Numbered from the stretch's first letter, positions 44,690 to 57,799 are shown. The stretch: 64,000 bases of DNA from Elmis aenea (GCA_947652605.1 OX393576.1:10008575-10072574), one strand, 5' to 3'. Notes: generated by a model from the letters alone, not told the origin. Program-made: numbers and translations.

Positions 44690-46380
44690 GCTAAAGAATG
44701 CAAAGTTTTCACAGAAGAAATTAAAATAATGGAGAGATCAAAAGAATACTATAAACAGTATAAACAATTGCCAAGGGCAGAGTACGAACAAACAGATACC
44801 AAATTACTGAGCCAGACCAAAATAAAGAAAACCAAATAACGAAGACGCAGATATAGAAATTAATAGACCAGAACTAACAAGAGCAACGCAAAAGATTAAA
44901 AGCGGTAAAGCACCGGGAATAGATGGGTTAAAACCAGAGATGATAAAATATAGGGGAGACGAAGGTATTCACTTACTGCATAAAATATTAAACCTGGCAT
45001 GGACTATACAAGAAATATCCAATGAGTGGAAAATTGCCATCATAACACCAATCCACAAAAAAGAAAATATGAACGAATTTAACAACTACAGAGGCATATC
45101 CCTGCTTTGCGTGGCTTATAAACCATATGAACGTATCATAGAAGAAAGACAAAGAGAAAACAGAAAAAACGCTAAGCGACACAGCTTGCAGAACAAACAG
45201 ATCAGCACAAGATTGGATATTAGTAAAATTGCTGGAAAAACCTTAGCCACAAATAACAAAGTATACACGGGAGCAGTGGACCTAGAGAAGGTATTTGATA
45301 GTATAAAAAGGGAAGAGATCTGGAAAGTTCTAAATAGAAGACGCGTAAACAGAAAGCTAACTGAAGTAGTGAGATATATATACTTAACAACTGAAAATGT
45401 AGTGCGAGTAAACGGAAAAACATCTGATAAGTTCATAACAAGAAGAGGTGTAAGATAGGGAGGTGTACTAAGTCCTCTACTCATTATTATAATATTGGAC
45501 GATATATCTAGAGGTAAACCAAGGTCTAAGGAAAACACACCCAGGATATGGGAAACTTCGTCCGATGTTCCTAAACGAACTACTGTATGTCGATGACCTA
45601 CTAATACAAATAATAATAACAAAGGCCTATAGGAGAGAATGGAAAAATGGAGTATGAGTGTGAGAAAATTTGGGCTAAATATAAACACGGAGAAGACAGA
45701 GATGATAGAAATTGCAAACAGGATAGAAGGTATAAAGATACAACCAAGGGGTGAAGAAATAAAAGAAACTAAGAGATTAAAATACTTGGGAACATATACG
45801 CGACCAGATGGAAGACTTAAGGAGGGGATACTAAGCAGGCTACAAAAAACCATGGCGCTCTATGGAACCATGTATAAGCCTTTTTACAACAAAAAAGAAA
45901 TAACAAAAAAACAAAAATCCGAATATATGACTCAGTCTTGGTGCCTATACTCATGTACGGAAGCGATCCAGGGTCATAACTAAAAAACTCAAACAAAAAC
46001 TCGACGCATGTGAGATGAAAGTACTTGGAAAAATCGCGGGAGTGACAAGACTGGATAAAATTTGAAGTAATGTAATAAGGAAAGACATAAAAGTTACCAA
46101 TGCAGTGCAAAAAATAGAACGACAACAATTAAGATGGTGCGGACATTAATCTGGTGAGAATGGACGAGAAACGAGTGGTAAAGGAGATATGGGAGATGGA
46201 AACAGCCGGCAAGAGGAGGAAAGGTAGACCCACGAGAAAATGTGACACAGGAGTGGCAGATGCATTGAAGAAACGAAAACTGACCTGGACTGAAGAGAGA
46301 CGCGAGGCAATAAATAGAAGTAATTGGAAAAAAGTCACCTCTACACCTATGGTAGATGAGGATGAGGATAAGTAAGTAAG
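44690..46380 (+). pseudogene. RTE-type retrotransposon ORF2 relic, longest in the window
   Basis: Covers the linker through the C-terminus with frameshifts. In order: FTEEIKIMERSKEYY, KIKSGKAPGIDGLKPEMIKY, EWKIAIITPIHKKENMNEFN, NYRGISLLCVAYK, motif A GAVDLEKVFDSIKREEIW, motif B GVR-stop-GGVLSPLL (glutamine codon changed to TAG near 45456), motif C LLYVDDLLIQ near 45590, FGLNINTEKTEMIEI, RLKYLGTYTRPDG, and the C-terminal RRKGRPTRKCDTGVADALKK ending near 46375. The endonuclease is absent. The YVDD and VDLEKVFD motifs identify the RT. The break pattern shows it is long dead. Confidence 0.88.
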
Positions 46381-46581
46381 TAGAGACAAAAAGTAATTTT
46401 GCTTACAAACATACATAGATGGGGTGTTTTTTATAATCGCAGAATGAGGCAGAAGATAAAATGCGGTCGGGCTAAACATATTTTTGTTGTATCAGATAAT
46501 CATTGTTAGACATACAAACAAAATTTCGTACTGATTGTCTAATTAGTTATTTAACAATCGACAAAAGAATGAGTTATTATG

Positions 46582-46831
46582 GGCGTTAATCTAAAATGGT
46601 CCAATTCTGAGGTAAGTACAATAATTACGTTCCTCACAAAACAAAACAAAAATGTGGAAAACTTCCTTAATAAAATGCAAGCAGTTTATGAAGATGCCTT
46701 TTCTGGTAAAATTGTCCTTTTTAAGTGGTCACGTTGATTTAAACACGTTAGAGAATTATTAGAAGGCGATGTTCGCAGTGAAATAGTCATAAAAATCAAG
46801 AATGTCCGTATGAAAAATAGTCGACTAAAAC
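46582..46831 (+). pseudogene. possible mariner N-terminal HTH fragment
   Basis: The plus strand reads VSTIITFLTKQNKNVENFLN, then KMQAVYEDAFSGKIVLFKWS, a stop, and FKHVRELLEGDVRSE. The layout follows the N-terminal helix-turn-helix of mariner transposases, where family members read ..VYG.D.LS...V..W..RF..GRE.LEDD.RSGRP. One in-frame stop, and no catalytic region follows. The similarity is moderate and read by eye. Confidence 0.5.
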
Positions 46832-48267
46832 TTATTAATGCTTTGTGCATTGTGAAATTAATTAATAATTCAGCATTCACTGTAAATTTTATGCACGACA
46901 CTACATACAATTTAAAGTTCATGAAGTTTTAATAAGCTAAGCAGCGAAAAACCTTAATTAAGTTATAAAATGTTAGACGCAGTACTAATAACCAAAATGT
47001 TCCAACATTTTTTAATGACGCAAAAGAACATTTACGGTTTTTATTTCTGAAACAGACAAGCTGTTACATATTTGGGGGAACGTGAACTTGGTTTACGCTA
47101 TTTTCTGCTCCATTTATTTTAAAGTTATGTGAGGAGTTTCTCAAACAAGATTCAGATCGCAAAGTTGTACATTTTAGGAACATGTGCATGGAGAAGACAG
47201 AGGAGTGGATTTACAATGTTAATATACGCCAGAATACAACACGACAGGACAGCATAACATTTTTTTCTGACGTTGTTTTTTTTTGCGCAGCGCAGTACAC
47301 TGTATTCTAATAGATTTTTTTGTGAGCTAAGGATTGTAAACAAACTAAAACTTCACGTTTAGATATAATTCTTTTGTTTTACTTAAACTTGACTATAAGT
47401 AAATGGGAACTAATTATCCAAATTTTATTTAAAAAATGTAATTAAGGACAAGTTGAATTAAAATAACAAAAATTTTAAAAAGTGTAGCTTAGTGGATATT
47501 TTACCGAGATTGACGTTTTTGTATCATTAACAATATTACTAATAAGAGTACTTTCTGTAGCTTATTTTTACAAAATTTAAATCCTGCCTGTAAATTTTAG
47601 ACATGTAAACGCAATATTTAATTTTTCAATTATTGCGCAAACAATATATTGTGAACACGATCAGACAAGGAATCAATAATATTTTATAAATTATGACAGC
47701 ACTCAATGTTGACCTTGGTTCTTGGATAAAGAATTTTACTGCGTTATTAAATTTCACCTACATCGTTCCAGTGTACTAATCCCTAAATATTATTTAATAT
47801 AAGCTCCATTTTATCTCGCAATATAGCGGAAAAACGTGGCTTTATGAACTAGCACATCAAATATTAAGAGAGAAATAACTTGCGTGTAAAAAAAAATTGG
47901 TCAAGATTACTTCCAAACTGTTGGTGAAAAATATCTTTAACTATCAATGGTAATAATTTTCAAATATAATAATAATAATAAGAAATCTTTATTTAGCTTT
48001 TAGCTAATTTTACATTATCTTAATGCTGCTTATATTTATTTGTACATATTTTCTTAACTATTAAATCTTAACATTATTTTTCACATATTCGAAACATAGT
48101 TGTACTTACCTTTGTGAAATTGTGATGTTCCTCAATTTTTCGGAAAAAGAAACTTAACAATCCTGGACACCAAACTTGGCCTGAAACAAAAAATAAACCT
48201 GTACTGCAAGTCTAAATATTTAGTTACAGAACTGCAGTGAAATAAATAAATTTGTGGTTCACAAATA
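46832..48267. other. no gene recognised; (AAT)n microsatellite
   Basis: AT-rich. A short (ATA/AAT)n run lies at about 47961-47981, next to TTTAGCTTTTAGCTAATTTT. A 63-codon minus frame at 47152-47343 has no motif. Nothing else. Confidence 0.4.
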
Positions 48268-49000
48268 TACAGGGTGGTCTACACAGAAGGGCCACTATTG
48301 GGATCTCGTAAACGGTAACAGTAACAAAGAAGTTCAAATTAGACATATTGTTCCATTTTCGGAGACCTATTCAATGATGATTTCATGTTTTTAAAAATTT
48401 CCATGGCAAGCTAGATAATCAACAAAAATCAAAATAGGCATTTTTTTTAAATCGTTAATAACTCGGTTATACATTGATGGTACAAAAATATTTTTGGGTA
48501 AAAGTTGCAGATTTTTTTTACGCACTATAAAATGAAAACATTCATTTGTTTCAATATTGTTTAAATTCTTAGATAAATTACAAACTTCCTTTTTTTTAAT
48601 GGAAACCATAGTTGGCTATGAGCTCATAAAAAAGCACTTTTTTTCCTCGTTTCAATGATATAAGGTTTAATATATTTAAGCTCAAAACAAATAAAATTCA
48701 TTAAAAAGTCTCTATGAAGCTAAAGAGTGCTTTGAAACAAAAGACCGATTTACTTTATCTACAACTTTTTCCCCAAAAATTTTTTGTACCATCAAGTATA
48801 ACTGAATTATTAACGATTTTGAAAAAGCGCCCATTTTGGTTATTGTTTATTATCTAGCGTGCCATGGAACTTTTTTAGAACATTAAAGCATCACTGAATA
48901 AGTCTCAGAAAGGAGATTAATTTGTCTAATTTAAACTTCTTTGTAGCTCTTACCGTTTACGAGATCCCAATAGTGGCCATTCTATGTAGATCACCCTGTA
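48268..49000. mobile_element. TACAGGGTGGTCY foldback element
   Basis: 733 bp. The left end TACAGGGTGGTCTACACAGA, then GGGCCACTATTGGGATCTCG; the right end CGAGATCCCAATAGTGGCCA, then GATCACCCTGTA. TA at both ends. The arms remain complementary for about 300 bp each: CTCGGTTATACATTGATGGT near 48461 is mirrored near 48790. The 72-codon minus ORF lies in an arm and has no domain. The cleanest member of this subfamily. Confidence 0.88.
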
Positions 49001-50030
49001 TTTTTGTTTCCTTGAATTTCAATACCTGATTTTTAAAAAATGGCAAAGTTTTCACAGGGTATTAAGATAAGGCTAAGTGCGTTAGTAAGAGGTTTATTTT
49101 TAATTTCTTCGTAAAGTCAAAATATAAAAAACAAATCTTTAGCAAAAAAGTTTTGCAAAAAATTATTTACGACTCGAAATAAAATTTTCAACAATTTTTG
49201 TATGTTGGTTTAGAATAATGACACAACAAAATTAAAAGTTCAGCAGTGCTTTTCAATTAAACCCTAAGGTATCACTTTCCACAAAGAAAATAACATGCGC
49301 TTATAAAAACTAGTCTACATGAAGTTTTTTTATAAACGCGTTCAATAACAAAATGTTCCTTTAGCTTTTCTTACATGGAGCTTGTGATTCGTTTTTCATC
49401 GCACCTGATCGTTATCGATGCTGTAAGGTAGTTTTAGATAGTATCCTTGCTGATAAATAAGCTGAGACCGTCACCTTGAACGGGTCCTTTGTTCACCCTA
49501 TTAACTTTTATCGTAAGGGTTATTACAAGAAAGTCTAATGAAAGTAAATTTTTGAAGAGGCATCAACATAAAAATGGAATGAAAAAAGATTTATACCAAA
49601 AATTACGTAGCAAATTTTATACTTTGAGTGTGTATTTTTGTATTTGAAACAGTCTACCACCCTACCCAGTAATTTGGGCTGTTTGATTTCATTTTTTAAA
49701 AATTGTTAAAAATGGTTAGTTTTCAACGGCCAGTTTTCTTCATAACATATATTAAAAAATGTTAATATGGTATTTATTGGAATTATTAACCCATTACGAA
49801 CCACAATTCTATTTCAAGAAAATTGTGCAAAGTGTTACATAATCTATTGTCAATTTTATCTCCAAGCAAATTTCTTTAGACTTCTTAAAGTTTCTAAATG
49901 TCGAAAATTTTTGAAAGTACTGCATTTTCATGAAAATGCAATTTTCACTAAAACGGTTGACTTTAGACCCATATAGCCTTTTACATTTTTTGAAGTTAAT
50001 TTAAAGAGGAATCCAAAAATGTAAAAATAT
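49001..50030. other. no gene recognised
   Basis: AT-rich. A CACCCTACCCAG motif near 49658 may be one diverged end of a larger unit whose other end is the CACCCTGTATTC at 50211. The 69-codon frame at 49767-49976 has no known motif. Confidence 0.35.
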
Positions 50031-50093
50031 ACAGGGTGTTCCATAAGAAAAAGTATAACTTTGATATGCCACTCTTTTTTGGAGCACCCTGTA
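50031..50093. mobile_element. 63-bp mini-module with inverted TACAGGGTG ends
   Basis: TACAGGGTGTTCCATAAGAA at the left and GGAGCACCCTGTA at the right enclose only about 35 bp. Similar 57-85 bp modules occur at 27829, 28117 and 55113, and mirrored in the palindrome. They look like a conserved terminal module more than complete elements. A further unpaired end, ACTCACCCTGTATTC, lies at 50206. Confidence 0.6.
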
Positions 50094-50869
50094 TGTTTGA
50101 AAATATTTTTAAAATGTAGCCCTTATTGACTTACATAATCTAACAGCGACAGAAATTGGAAAATATAAACCGTTTGACCATAAAACTCCGTGGCGTCCGT
50201 CGTGACTCACCCTGTATTCTTTAAAATAATTAAATGTAATTCTTCCTTATAATTTAAAAAAAATCACGTTTTTTCAATCTAATGTTTGTGTCTAGCGAAT
50301 AATATTTACAAAAGACTTAACTTTTTATAACTTTTGACGCACAAACCTAATACCAATTACCGATTTTGAAGCACAATAAATTACTTAGATTAACAATAGA
50401 GTTACCTATTCTTTTTGCACTAACAAAACAGCAATTTTAACTTTTGGAATTTGTATTAAATCGTTCTCACCAAAGTTTAAAATTCATGCAAATTTATTTC
50501 TGCTAACCCCTGTTGGCTGTTTCCACATATGCCGAGTTTGAAAGTATTAATTGCAGAATCAACAAACTCCATGGAGCTTAGCCACACCTTCTATTAATTG
50601 AAATTCAGAATAAGTAAACAAAAAAGCGAACATACATTTTTCATTTTCATAAAAGTATTATAAAGTCATTGTGCTTTAATACATGACAATTTTAAATATT
50701 CTTAGGATTAATTTATGAAAATACAGAGATTAGGGTTGCATAGTTTCATTACATTATTAATTTTTCCTATTTAATAATCAAATTTTGTTCACACTCGACT
50801 GAAAAATTACATGAAAATAAAGTTTGACGTTGCATTTTGTTGAGTAGATACTTCCATATGTTTTAGATA

Positions 50870-51635
50870 TACAGGGTTCTCGTTTTTCGAGGGCCACTTG
50901 GGGATTTCGTAAACGGTAAGAGTTACGACTTCGGTTAAATTGGGGCAAAGTTCTATATTCAGGTGCTTAATAATTTGACGCAAACAGAACTTATCTAGCT
51001 CTTTTAGTTTTTGAGATATAGGAGAAAAAGTAAAAAAGTGGATTTTTGTTTTTTCCCTTCAATAAATAAATAAATACCTACCTATTTCCGTTTTGTCAAA
51101 TCTTTAATTAAAGCCCTTTAATAGTACTTACCCGCCTCAAAGAAAAAGGGGACAAAAACAATTATTTACCATGCCGATTAGGAATTTTTCAAAATATTTT
51201 TTTTGCCACTTTTAACAATTGTTTCAAAGAAGTGCTAAGTGTTATACATTGTCAAATTCAGAATAAAATCCTCTACAAATGGCGTTAAAATCAGATATAG
51301 CGTCCATGAGAAAAAATTGACCTGATGATGGTTTAAAAGAAGCGAAACGTCGCATGGAAAATATAATTGGGGATTTTTGTTCCTTGCAAAAAGTGGCCAT
51401 GAAAAAGTATTTACAGAAATGAAATTCGACATCAAATGAAAAAGTCACGGGCAAAAAACAAAAATCCACTTTTTTACTTTTTCCCCTATATCTCAAAAAC
51501 TAAAAAAGCTAGATAAGTTCTGTTTGCATCGAATTATTAAGCACCTGAATATACAACTTTGCCCCAATTTAAAAGTCATAACTCTTACCGTTTATGAGAT
51601 CCCCATAGTGGCTCTCGAAAAACGAGAACCCTGTA
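50870..51635. mobile_element. TACAGGGTTCTCG foldback element
   Basis: 766 bp. The left end TACAGGGTTCTCGTTTTTCG, then AGGGCCACTTGGGGATTTCG and AAACGGTAAGAGTTACGACT. The right end mirrors all of this: AACTCTTACCGTTTATGAGA, CCCCATAGTGGC and CGAAAAACGAGAACCCTGTA. TA at both ends. The arms are about 250 bp or longer (CACTTTTTTACTTTTTC near 51467 mirrors 51018). A diverged cousin of the GGTGGTCC subfamily sharing the CGTAAACGGTAAGAGYTACR core. The two overlapping minus ORFs are arm by-products. Confidence 0.88.
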
Positions 51636-52165
51636 TAGAGCTAGTCAAAAAATATTTCTTAAATTGGCAATTTTATGATTTAGTTGCATTGCGCCTCTGG
51701 TCGGAAAAATAATTGTGACGCCATCACAGAAGTAAATTAGAACAAATATTTGGTACAATGCAATTTTGATTGCGATATTAATCACATAACGCAAACATAC
51801 GGCATAGAACAACGCTGATCGCCTAACCGGAAATTTATATATGGACATATCTAGCCCGAATATTGTGGATCGAAACGTGCTTGAACTAGTTAACCAATGA
51901 ACCTTGCCGCGCTAGTCAATGTCAATAGCATATATTGAAAGAGAAGTATTAAAACCCGCTGCTGATACCATATTCATATGCACACTTCGTTTAATACCAA
52001 GACAACAAAATAAAGGTAAGTTCATAAAAAACACCCCTCGTTTATGTTACAAATGCCTGTACCCTATTACGTCTAGGTTCATGAACATATTTGGATTGTA
52101 AAAAAAAATTCTTATTCGACAATGGAATAATTAAAAAGAAATTGTATTTTATTTTAATGGCTAAA
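51636..52165. other. no gene recognised
   Basis: AT-rich, no supported feature. Short ORFs at 51524-51712, 51645-51848 and 51919-52101 show no motif. Confidence 0.4.
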
Positions 52166-52169
52166 AATG

Positions 52170-52745
52170 ATTACATCTTCTTCTTCTTGTTTATCGGTTC
52201 CTCTTGTACCTTTCGGTGTCGAGGTATGCTTTTCTATTTCTGTATTAAGTTTCTCCACTCCTGCCTATCCTTAGCTAATTGTGGCACATCTCTCCAGCTG
52301 ACTTCTTTTTCTTCTAGACTCTGCCTCACTTTTTTTCCCATTTCATTCTTGGTCTTCCTTTATTTATTTTTTTCTCCATCTTCATTTTCCATCCTATCTA
52401 CTTTCTGGTATGCGTAGTAGATGTCCAAGCCATCTTAATCGATTCTTTTCCATCTTACTCTTTAGTTTTTTCGATTTTTTTCGAATTTTTACTACACTAA
52501 GAAGAGATATGCCTTGGTTTTATCTTCTCTTAGGTTTTTTAATACCTTGTAGAAAAGTTATTGATTGCTCGCATATTGTTCTTCCATTATTTTTTCAAAG
52601 TCCTCCCAAGTCTGCTGTTGCTTCTAGCACAATCCGTTTGGCCTTTTCTCTTTGTTGTTTATATTTTTCGTAATCTGTTGGCTTGCTTTTGTCTTCTCTT
52701 TTGACTTCTTCGGTCCACCAGGCAGTTTGTTTCCTATAATGTATT
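52170..52745 (-). pseudogene. RTE-type element relic, linker fused to 3' end
   Basis: From 52745 downward the minus strand reads TAWWTEEVKREDKSKPTDYE, then KYKQQREKAKRIVLEA and ITFYKVLKNLREDK, the segment between endonuclease and RT in RTE-type elements. It passes directly, after about 70 bases, to the C-terminal block KMEKKINKGRPRMKWEKKVR, LAKDRQEWRNLIQK ending near 52240. The whole RT core is missing, an internal deletion of well over 1 kb. Frames are broken. Confidence 0.8.
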
Positions 52746-53990
52746 ACTATTACACTGTTTCATTGTCCCACATGCCCTTTTAACAGATTTGAGAATAAGT
52801 CTTTTAAAATTTATTTTCATGCTTAAAAATGGTTACATATAACAACAAAAATATTTTCAGCCTAGTCGCTTATCTTCGGGCTCATTGGTCGAACATAAAA
52901 AACGCCCATCGTATGGTTATGCCAAAGCTAGTTTTTACATTTTATTATTTTTCTCGCCGTATAGGTATTTACAATAAAAGGTAGCATTTTTAAGGATGAC
53001 CAATTATTTATTAGTGAACATAATTGCATTACATTGCAGTATGTGGTATGTGCAAGCACATCAAATTGTCAAATATATTATTCATCTGACACACCTGTGT
53101 GTGATTTAATTTCACAAAAAAAAACATCCCTCAACCCGTTGTTAAAACTTGATTAAATATTCTTTTGGACTATGTGAAAATTCCAATTAATTTTAAATGA
53201 ATAATAAAAATTTCCAATTAGTTTTTTATTGACAACGTAAATTGCTTTAAAACTATAAATAATTGTTATCTCGAAAAATGCCACAATGAAGTTTTCTCAT
53301 TAAATCAGGATTGTGTGTCTCAAAGAGAAATAAGAATCAATTCTTGCACCACGTTTAAATCGGATAACTTTGTGTTTGATCATTAAATTTATGTTCTTCG
53401 AAACTTTGGTCATAAAACTTATAAATTTCTTTTGTAAGTGCATAATATATTACCACCACCACATTCCTGAGAAAAAAAGGTAAAAGAAAGATGTGCTACT
53501 GTCTTATTAAATTCTTGAATGGAACAGAAATTTTCGTTCCACAGATTTTTAAATAAATTTCCAATTTTTAAGTTGATTGTTGTACGATATCTACAAAATA
53601 AAATAATCATGTGTTGTACAATTTATTAAAATGAATGTTACAAGTATATTTTTTCTCTATTCAATTTTTGTGCTGTAATTGTCGATTACAGTTCTTTAGG
53701 TTTAATATGTTTGCAGTCAAATATCATTTAAGTTTTAACCAGCACTGTTTAATAATATTTCGATTTTTTTTTGGAAAATTGTCTACGCCACTGTATTCTT
53801 ATCAAAAAAGTACACAAGCGAGATATAGTCATGAAAGGAAAAGTCGAAAAATCGAGTTATCGGCGATAACTCGAAAACAAAAGACGACAACCAATTGTAG
53901 TGTTCACCATTAACTTTTTCTCGAAAAAAGAAATCGAGTTAGCGGGGTCCGTTTTTCTATACCTCTTATAGTTACCGAGATTCCCCTAGA
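52746..53990. other. no gene recognised
   Basis: AT-rich. The 92-codon plus frame at 53635-53913 has no domain and lies in the flank of a CACCCTGTACA end at about 54007, itself similar to the centre of the 27697 palindrome (GTTACCGAGATTCCCC there, TATCTCGGTTATTATCAG in the palindrome). Probably one arm of a diverged foldback. Confidence 0.4.
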
Positions 53991-54432
53991 AATCATCGAA
54001 ATTTGCCCACCCTGTACATTTTACCTCACCTTTAGTTGCTTAAATGCCTTAGGATTTGCAGTATATTTAGGTTCAAACCTAATCGTATTAAGCTCTTGCG
54101 CAACATCGTGATGCAATACTTAAATTTTATTATCATATATTACAGCGTCGAAGAGTTTTAAAAGTAATAAAAGTTTTATAGCTCCGACAACAAAATACAT
54201 TTGAAACAGCAGTCTCGAAGGAAAGTGTCGTTGTTAGAATCGTATACACATACACCTACTGCAGCATTCAAATAGATAAAACGAATGGCTTCTGTATTTG
54301 CTTGAAAATATTTTGTACTATACGTAAATTGTTCGGAAAACACTAAGACTGTCTTAATAGCACATAAACAAAAGGTGCTACCAAAACAAATTATTTATTG
54401 TCCTTCGACGTAATCCTCTCCGTACTTTAAAG

Positions 54433-55692
54433 CAGGGTGGATAAAAATCATGATTTTTTTTTTTAAATCAGAAAAATCGATTTATTTGATTTAAATCAGA
54501 TTTTTTTGATTTAAATCAATTGTACCATATTATCGAATTTAGTGACATATTCACATGCTATTTCTGTTTTGTGCTAATATATTTAATAACCAATATATTT
54601 AATTCATTGGTGAATTTTTGTCAAAATGAAAAATTAAATATAATGATTAAGAATTTTGAAAAAATCAGTGCTAAATGGTGATGTTTAATTAATTATGTGC
54701 AGGGTGAGTCATTAGTGCGGGATCGGTCGATTGTGGCTAAACGGCTTGAGATATGAAGTTGAATCAAATGCTATTTCATACAGTTTTTTCTAAACAACAC
54801 AATAAAAATATTTTCAAATATACAGGGTGAGTCACCTATCTGGAACTAATAGCAACTTTTATATTTCAAATACAACACCCAATTTTTATTTAATATTTTT
54901 GACCGCCTTAATTTTAGCTTTGCATCAATATAAAATACTACAGGTTTTTATACGGCGTTGTGAAAAAAAAATAATTTTCTAAATTATTCAAGGTTTTAAG
55001 TCTTTATTTAAAAAATTCTCCTGAAGTTATTTTGAATTACAGAGTTGTAATTTGGTATGGACATGCAGAAAAAAATTCTCTGTTCGCTCGATATGAAAAA
55101 ATTTGAATCACACATACAGGGGTGTTTATAAATAGGTGGCAAATTCCATGATTTTCAAAAGCTCGTAACTCGATTTTTTCAAATGCAAACCCCTGTATTT
55201 TTTATGTCATCGAATTCGTCTTTAAAAGAGCTTCATATTTTGTTGAGTATGTCCTATACCCAAAACTCATACTTTTCGAGATATTCGACATTTTTCTTCA
55301 AATCGTTATTGAAGCAATAGAGTGCCGTGGAAATTGAAAAAACTGACTGTTCACTTCGCTAACGTCAAAACTTGTCATTTATTTTTTGAATTATTGCATT
55401 TCCACAATGAATATTACTTTGCAAGAGCAAATTGATATGGTTTATTCACCATTTCGTGTATTTAATTACTAATAGAAATACAATTTTGTTTTATTATAAA
55501 TATTATATTGGACCCATATAATCTGTGATTTAAATTGATAATTTTTTTGAAAAAAATCACTTGATTTAAATCAATGATTTTTTTTAAAAAATCACTTGAT
55601 TTAAATCAATGATTTTTTTAAAAAAATCACTTGATTTAAATCATGATTTAAATCGTGATTTAAATCAATTGATTTAAATCTGCTCAACCCTG
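54433..55692. mobile_element. hAT-like element, GATTTAAATC-rich, perfect 8-bp TSD
   Basis: 1,260 bp flanked by the perfect 8-bp duplication CTTTAAAG (54425-54432 and 55693-55700). The left end CAGGGTGGATAAAAATCATG and the right end GATTTAAATCTGCTCAACCCTG are imperfect inverted repeats. Both end zones are runs of GATTTAAATC and AAAAAATCA (54450-54525; 55520-55680), which can fold in many registers. The middle, about 54700-55450, is occupied by TACAGGG-type sequence, including a transposase start. No hAT transposase is seen, so it is non-autonomous. Confidence 0.8.
54700..55450 (+). mobile_element. nested TACAGGGTG-type fragments with transposase start
   Basis: Inside the hAT-like element: a GCAGGGTGAGTCATTAGTGC end at 54701 (like the 27697 palindrome end), a TACAGGGTGAGTCACC end at 54820, and an 82-bp module at 55113-55194 (TACAGGGGTGTTTATAAATA...AAACCCCTGTA). 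At 55407 a short frame reads MNITLQEQIDMVYS, resembling the first residues of IS630/mariner-type insect transposases; it is cut off by the resumed hAT-like sequence. This order (terminus, module, transposase start) suggests one truncated element or several stacked ones. Confidence 0.5.
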
Positions 55693-55700
55693 CTTTAAAG

Positions 55701-56655
55701 CTTTAAACAACGAACCTAGCGCATTATTCATTTGAAATACACTTATGAAAAATCATTTTTTGCCATACTTTTCAATATACCTATTGCAGTACTATTTAGT
55801 TCAGACTCAAAATGACGCCTCCGAAGATCTTTCTTTACTTCCGGAAATAGAGAGGACACACGGGGTCAAATCCAGTGAAAATGGTGGATGGGGCCAGTGG
55901 CATAGCCGGGGGGGGGGGGTTTAGAGTTCAGACATAAGCCCACCGAATAGTTTAGTAAAGGAAAACTTTTAATGTTATAATTGTACCTATACCTATAATT
56001 TTAAAGAAATTTAATGAACTCTAGATAAATATCATTAATAATATTGTTGTTGAAGATATTTAATAGCTATATGAACGTCAAACTACCTCAAATTTTTCTT
56101 GCAGTTCAAAAAGCAAGATACAAAGCCTGTCTATAAAGTGCAATAAACCCCTGCATGTTTAAATCTGAACGTTGCAAAGGATAAATTATAAAAATCGCAT
56201 TACATAATATGTAGGTTATTGTGGAACAAAGTTATATCTACAAGAATCCAAGAATACCGACGTAAGAGGCTTACAGCGGTTAAGCTGATTTTATATTCAA
56301 AAGAAAATACATCCCAGATGTTATTTTAAGTAACAGTTGAGAGACTAAAAACACAAAGAACTTTCCGATAAATTCAATACTTCTGCGATTTCTTTTCGAA
56401 CACGATTACTTTACAGTCTAAACCTATATTGAAATAACAAAGATATCTTGAATCGAAATTCTTCCTTTAGTGGAGGGTCAACGAAAATATTATTTAAGTA
56501 TTTCTTTGCGTTATTATGCAATAAATTAAGTCAACAGTTTTCTTCGGTACTTTTTCACCTTCTCTATCCTAGCAAAAGTAAGAATGTTACTAATTAATAG
56601 ATATAAGTAATTCATTTTTTTTAACCCCTCGAATTGACAATAAGTAAACCGTATA
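55701..56655. other. no gene recognised; poly-G tract
   Basis: AT-rich apart from GTGGCATAGCC followed by a run of 12 G at about 55908-55919. No ORF, RNA gene or paired repeat seen. Confidence 0.4.
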
Positions 56656-57284
56656 TACAGGGTGTGTAAAAATTGGCAGAACCGCTACACGTGGCGATGT
56701 TCTTCGTAAAATTCTAAGTCGAAAATCTTAATACGAAAATGTTGTACCATGCTTGCTGTGTCTGCAAGAGGTCCTCAAAGTTTTGACATTTAGTCCTTTA
56801 ATAAGCGTTATTATTTAATACTTGCAAATGAAAAAGCTGCAATTTGGAATAAAAATAAATTTCGTATAGTATTTTTTCCTAGATATTGTGTTCTTCCTTT
56901 CAAAAATTGGTGTTGAAAATATGTAAATCACTGATTTGAATGAAAATAATACATATGGCAACATTGTCATTAGCTGTCATCTCTGTTTTTCTCGTAATTA
57001 TTTCTAGTTTGTGTTTTACGATACCCAAAAGTTTGCAGCTATGTTTACGAACTGAAGGCTTTCAGTTCGAACAAAAATTGTAAATACCTAAGTAAAAATT
57101 GCTGATAAAAAAATGTCCAAACGCAAATCAATGTATGCAATGTTGCCAATTTTTTCTTTCTTTAAATGGTTCCTGAGGCCATAGGAAGAATGGTACAACA
57201 TTTTTGTATCAAGATTTTCGACTTAGAATTTTACGAAGAACATCGTCACGTGTAGCGCTTCCGCCAATTTATACACACCCTGTA
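56656..57284. mobile_element. TACAGGGTGTGTA MITE with about 105-bp TIRs
   Basis: 629 bp. The left terminal repeat (TACAGGGTGTGTAAAAATTG, CTACACGTGGCGATGTTCTT, CGTAAAATTCTAAGTCGAAA) is mirrored at the right (TTTCGACTTAGAATTTTACG is present as GACTTAGAATTTTACGAAGA, then CACGTGTAGCG and TATACACACCCTGTA). TA at both ends. The core is noncoding. Confidence 0.88.
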
Positions 57285-57799
57285 TAGATATGCCAGCAAT
57301 CGCCCATTGCACCACCGTCTCTAGAATTTCAATATTTGAGATGGACATAGTTAAACTTTGTAAAATAATTTATTAAAGATTTAAAATAGTCCATCTTATT
57401 GGTTCACTTTTTATACCTAAGCAGAAAAGCAAAGAGGATAAACAATATTTATAACGGTCTAATTTTTAGGCAAAGATTAAATTTTTACTGCATTAGTCTC
57501 CTAAGATTAAATTCACCGTACAAACTTGACTTAAAAACACTAAAATCCAGCCATAATTAGAACATAATCCTGCAATATAAGAATATAGCCCCAAATATGA
57601 AAGCCATTGTAATCCGATTTCACAAATTATTAACCAAAGCAATTAATCACTTCGCTCCAAACTTTCATGAAGACATTTATAGGGAAGTTTAATAATCAAA
57701 TAATGCTTCAATCTTTCATTTTGATTAAAATGCTAATTGTTTTAAGAACTTTTTTCTGACAACATCAAAGTTTAGGAAGTTAGAAGTTAACAGTTGATA
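57285..57799. other. no gene recognised
   Basis: AT-rich. Nothing to report. Confidence 0.4.

Noticed and set aside
45116..45853. 245-codon minus ORF
   Set aside because: Antisense shadow of the RTE-type relic at 44690-46380, whose sense frames carry clear RT motifs.
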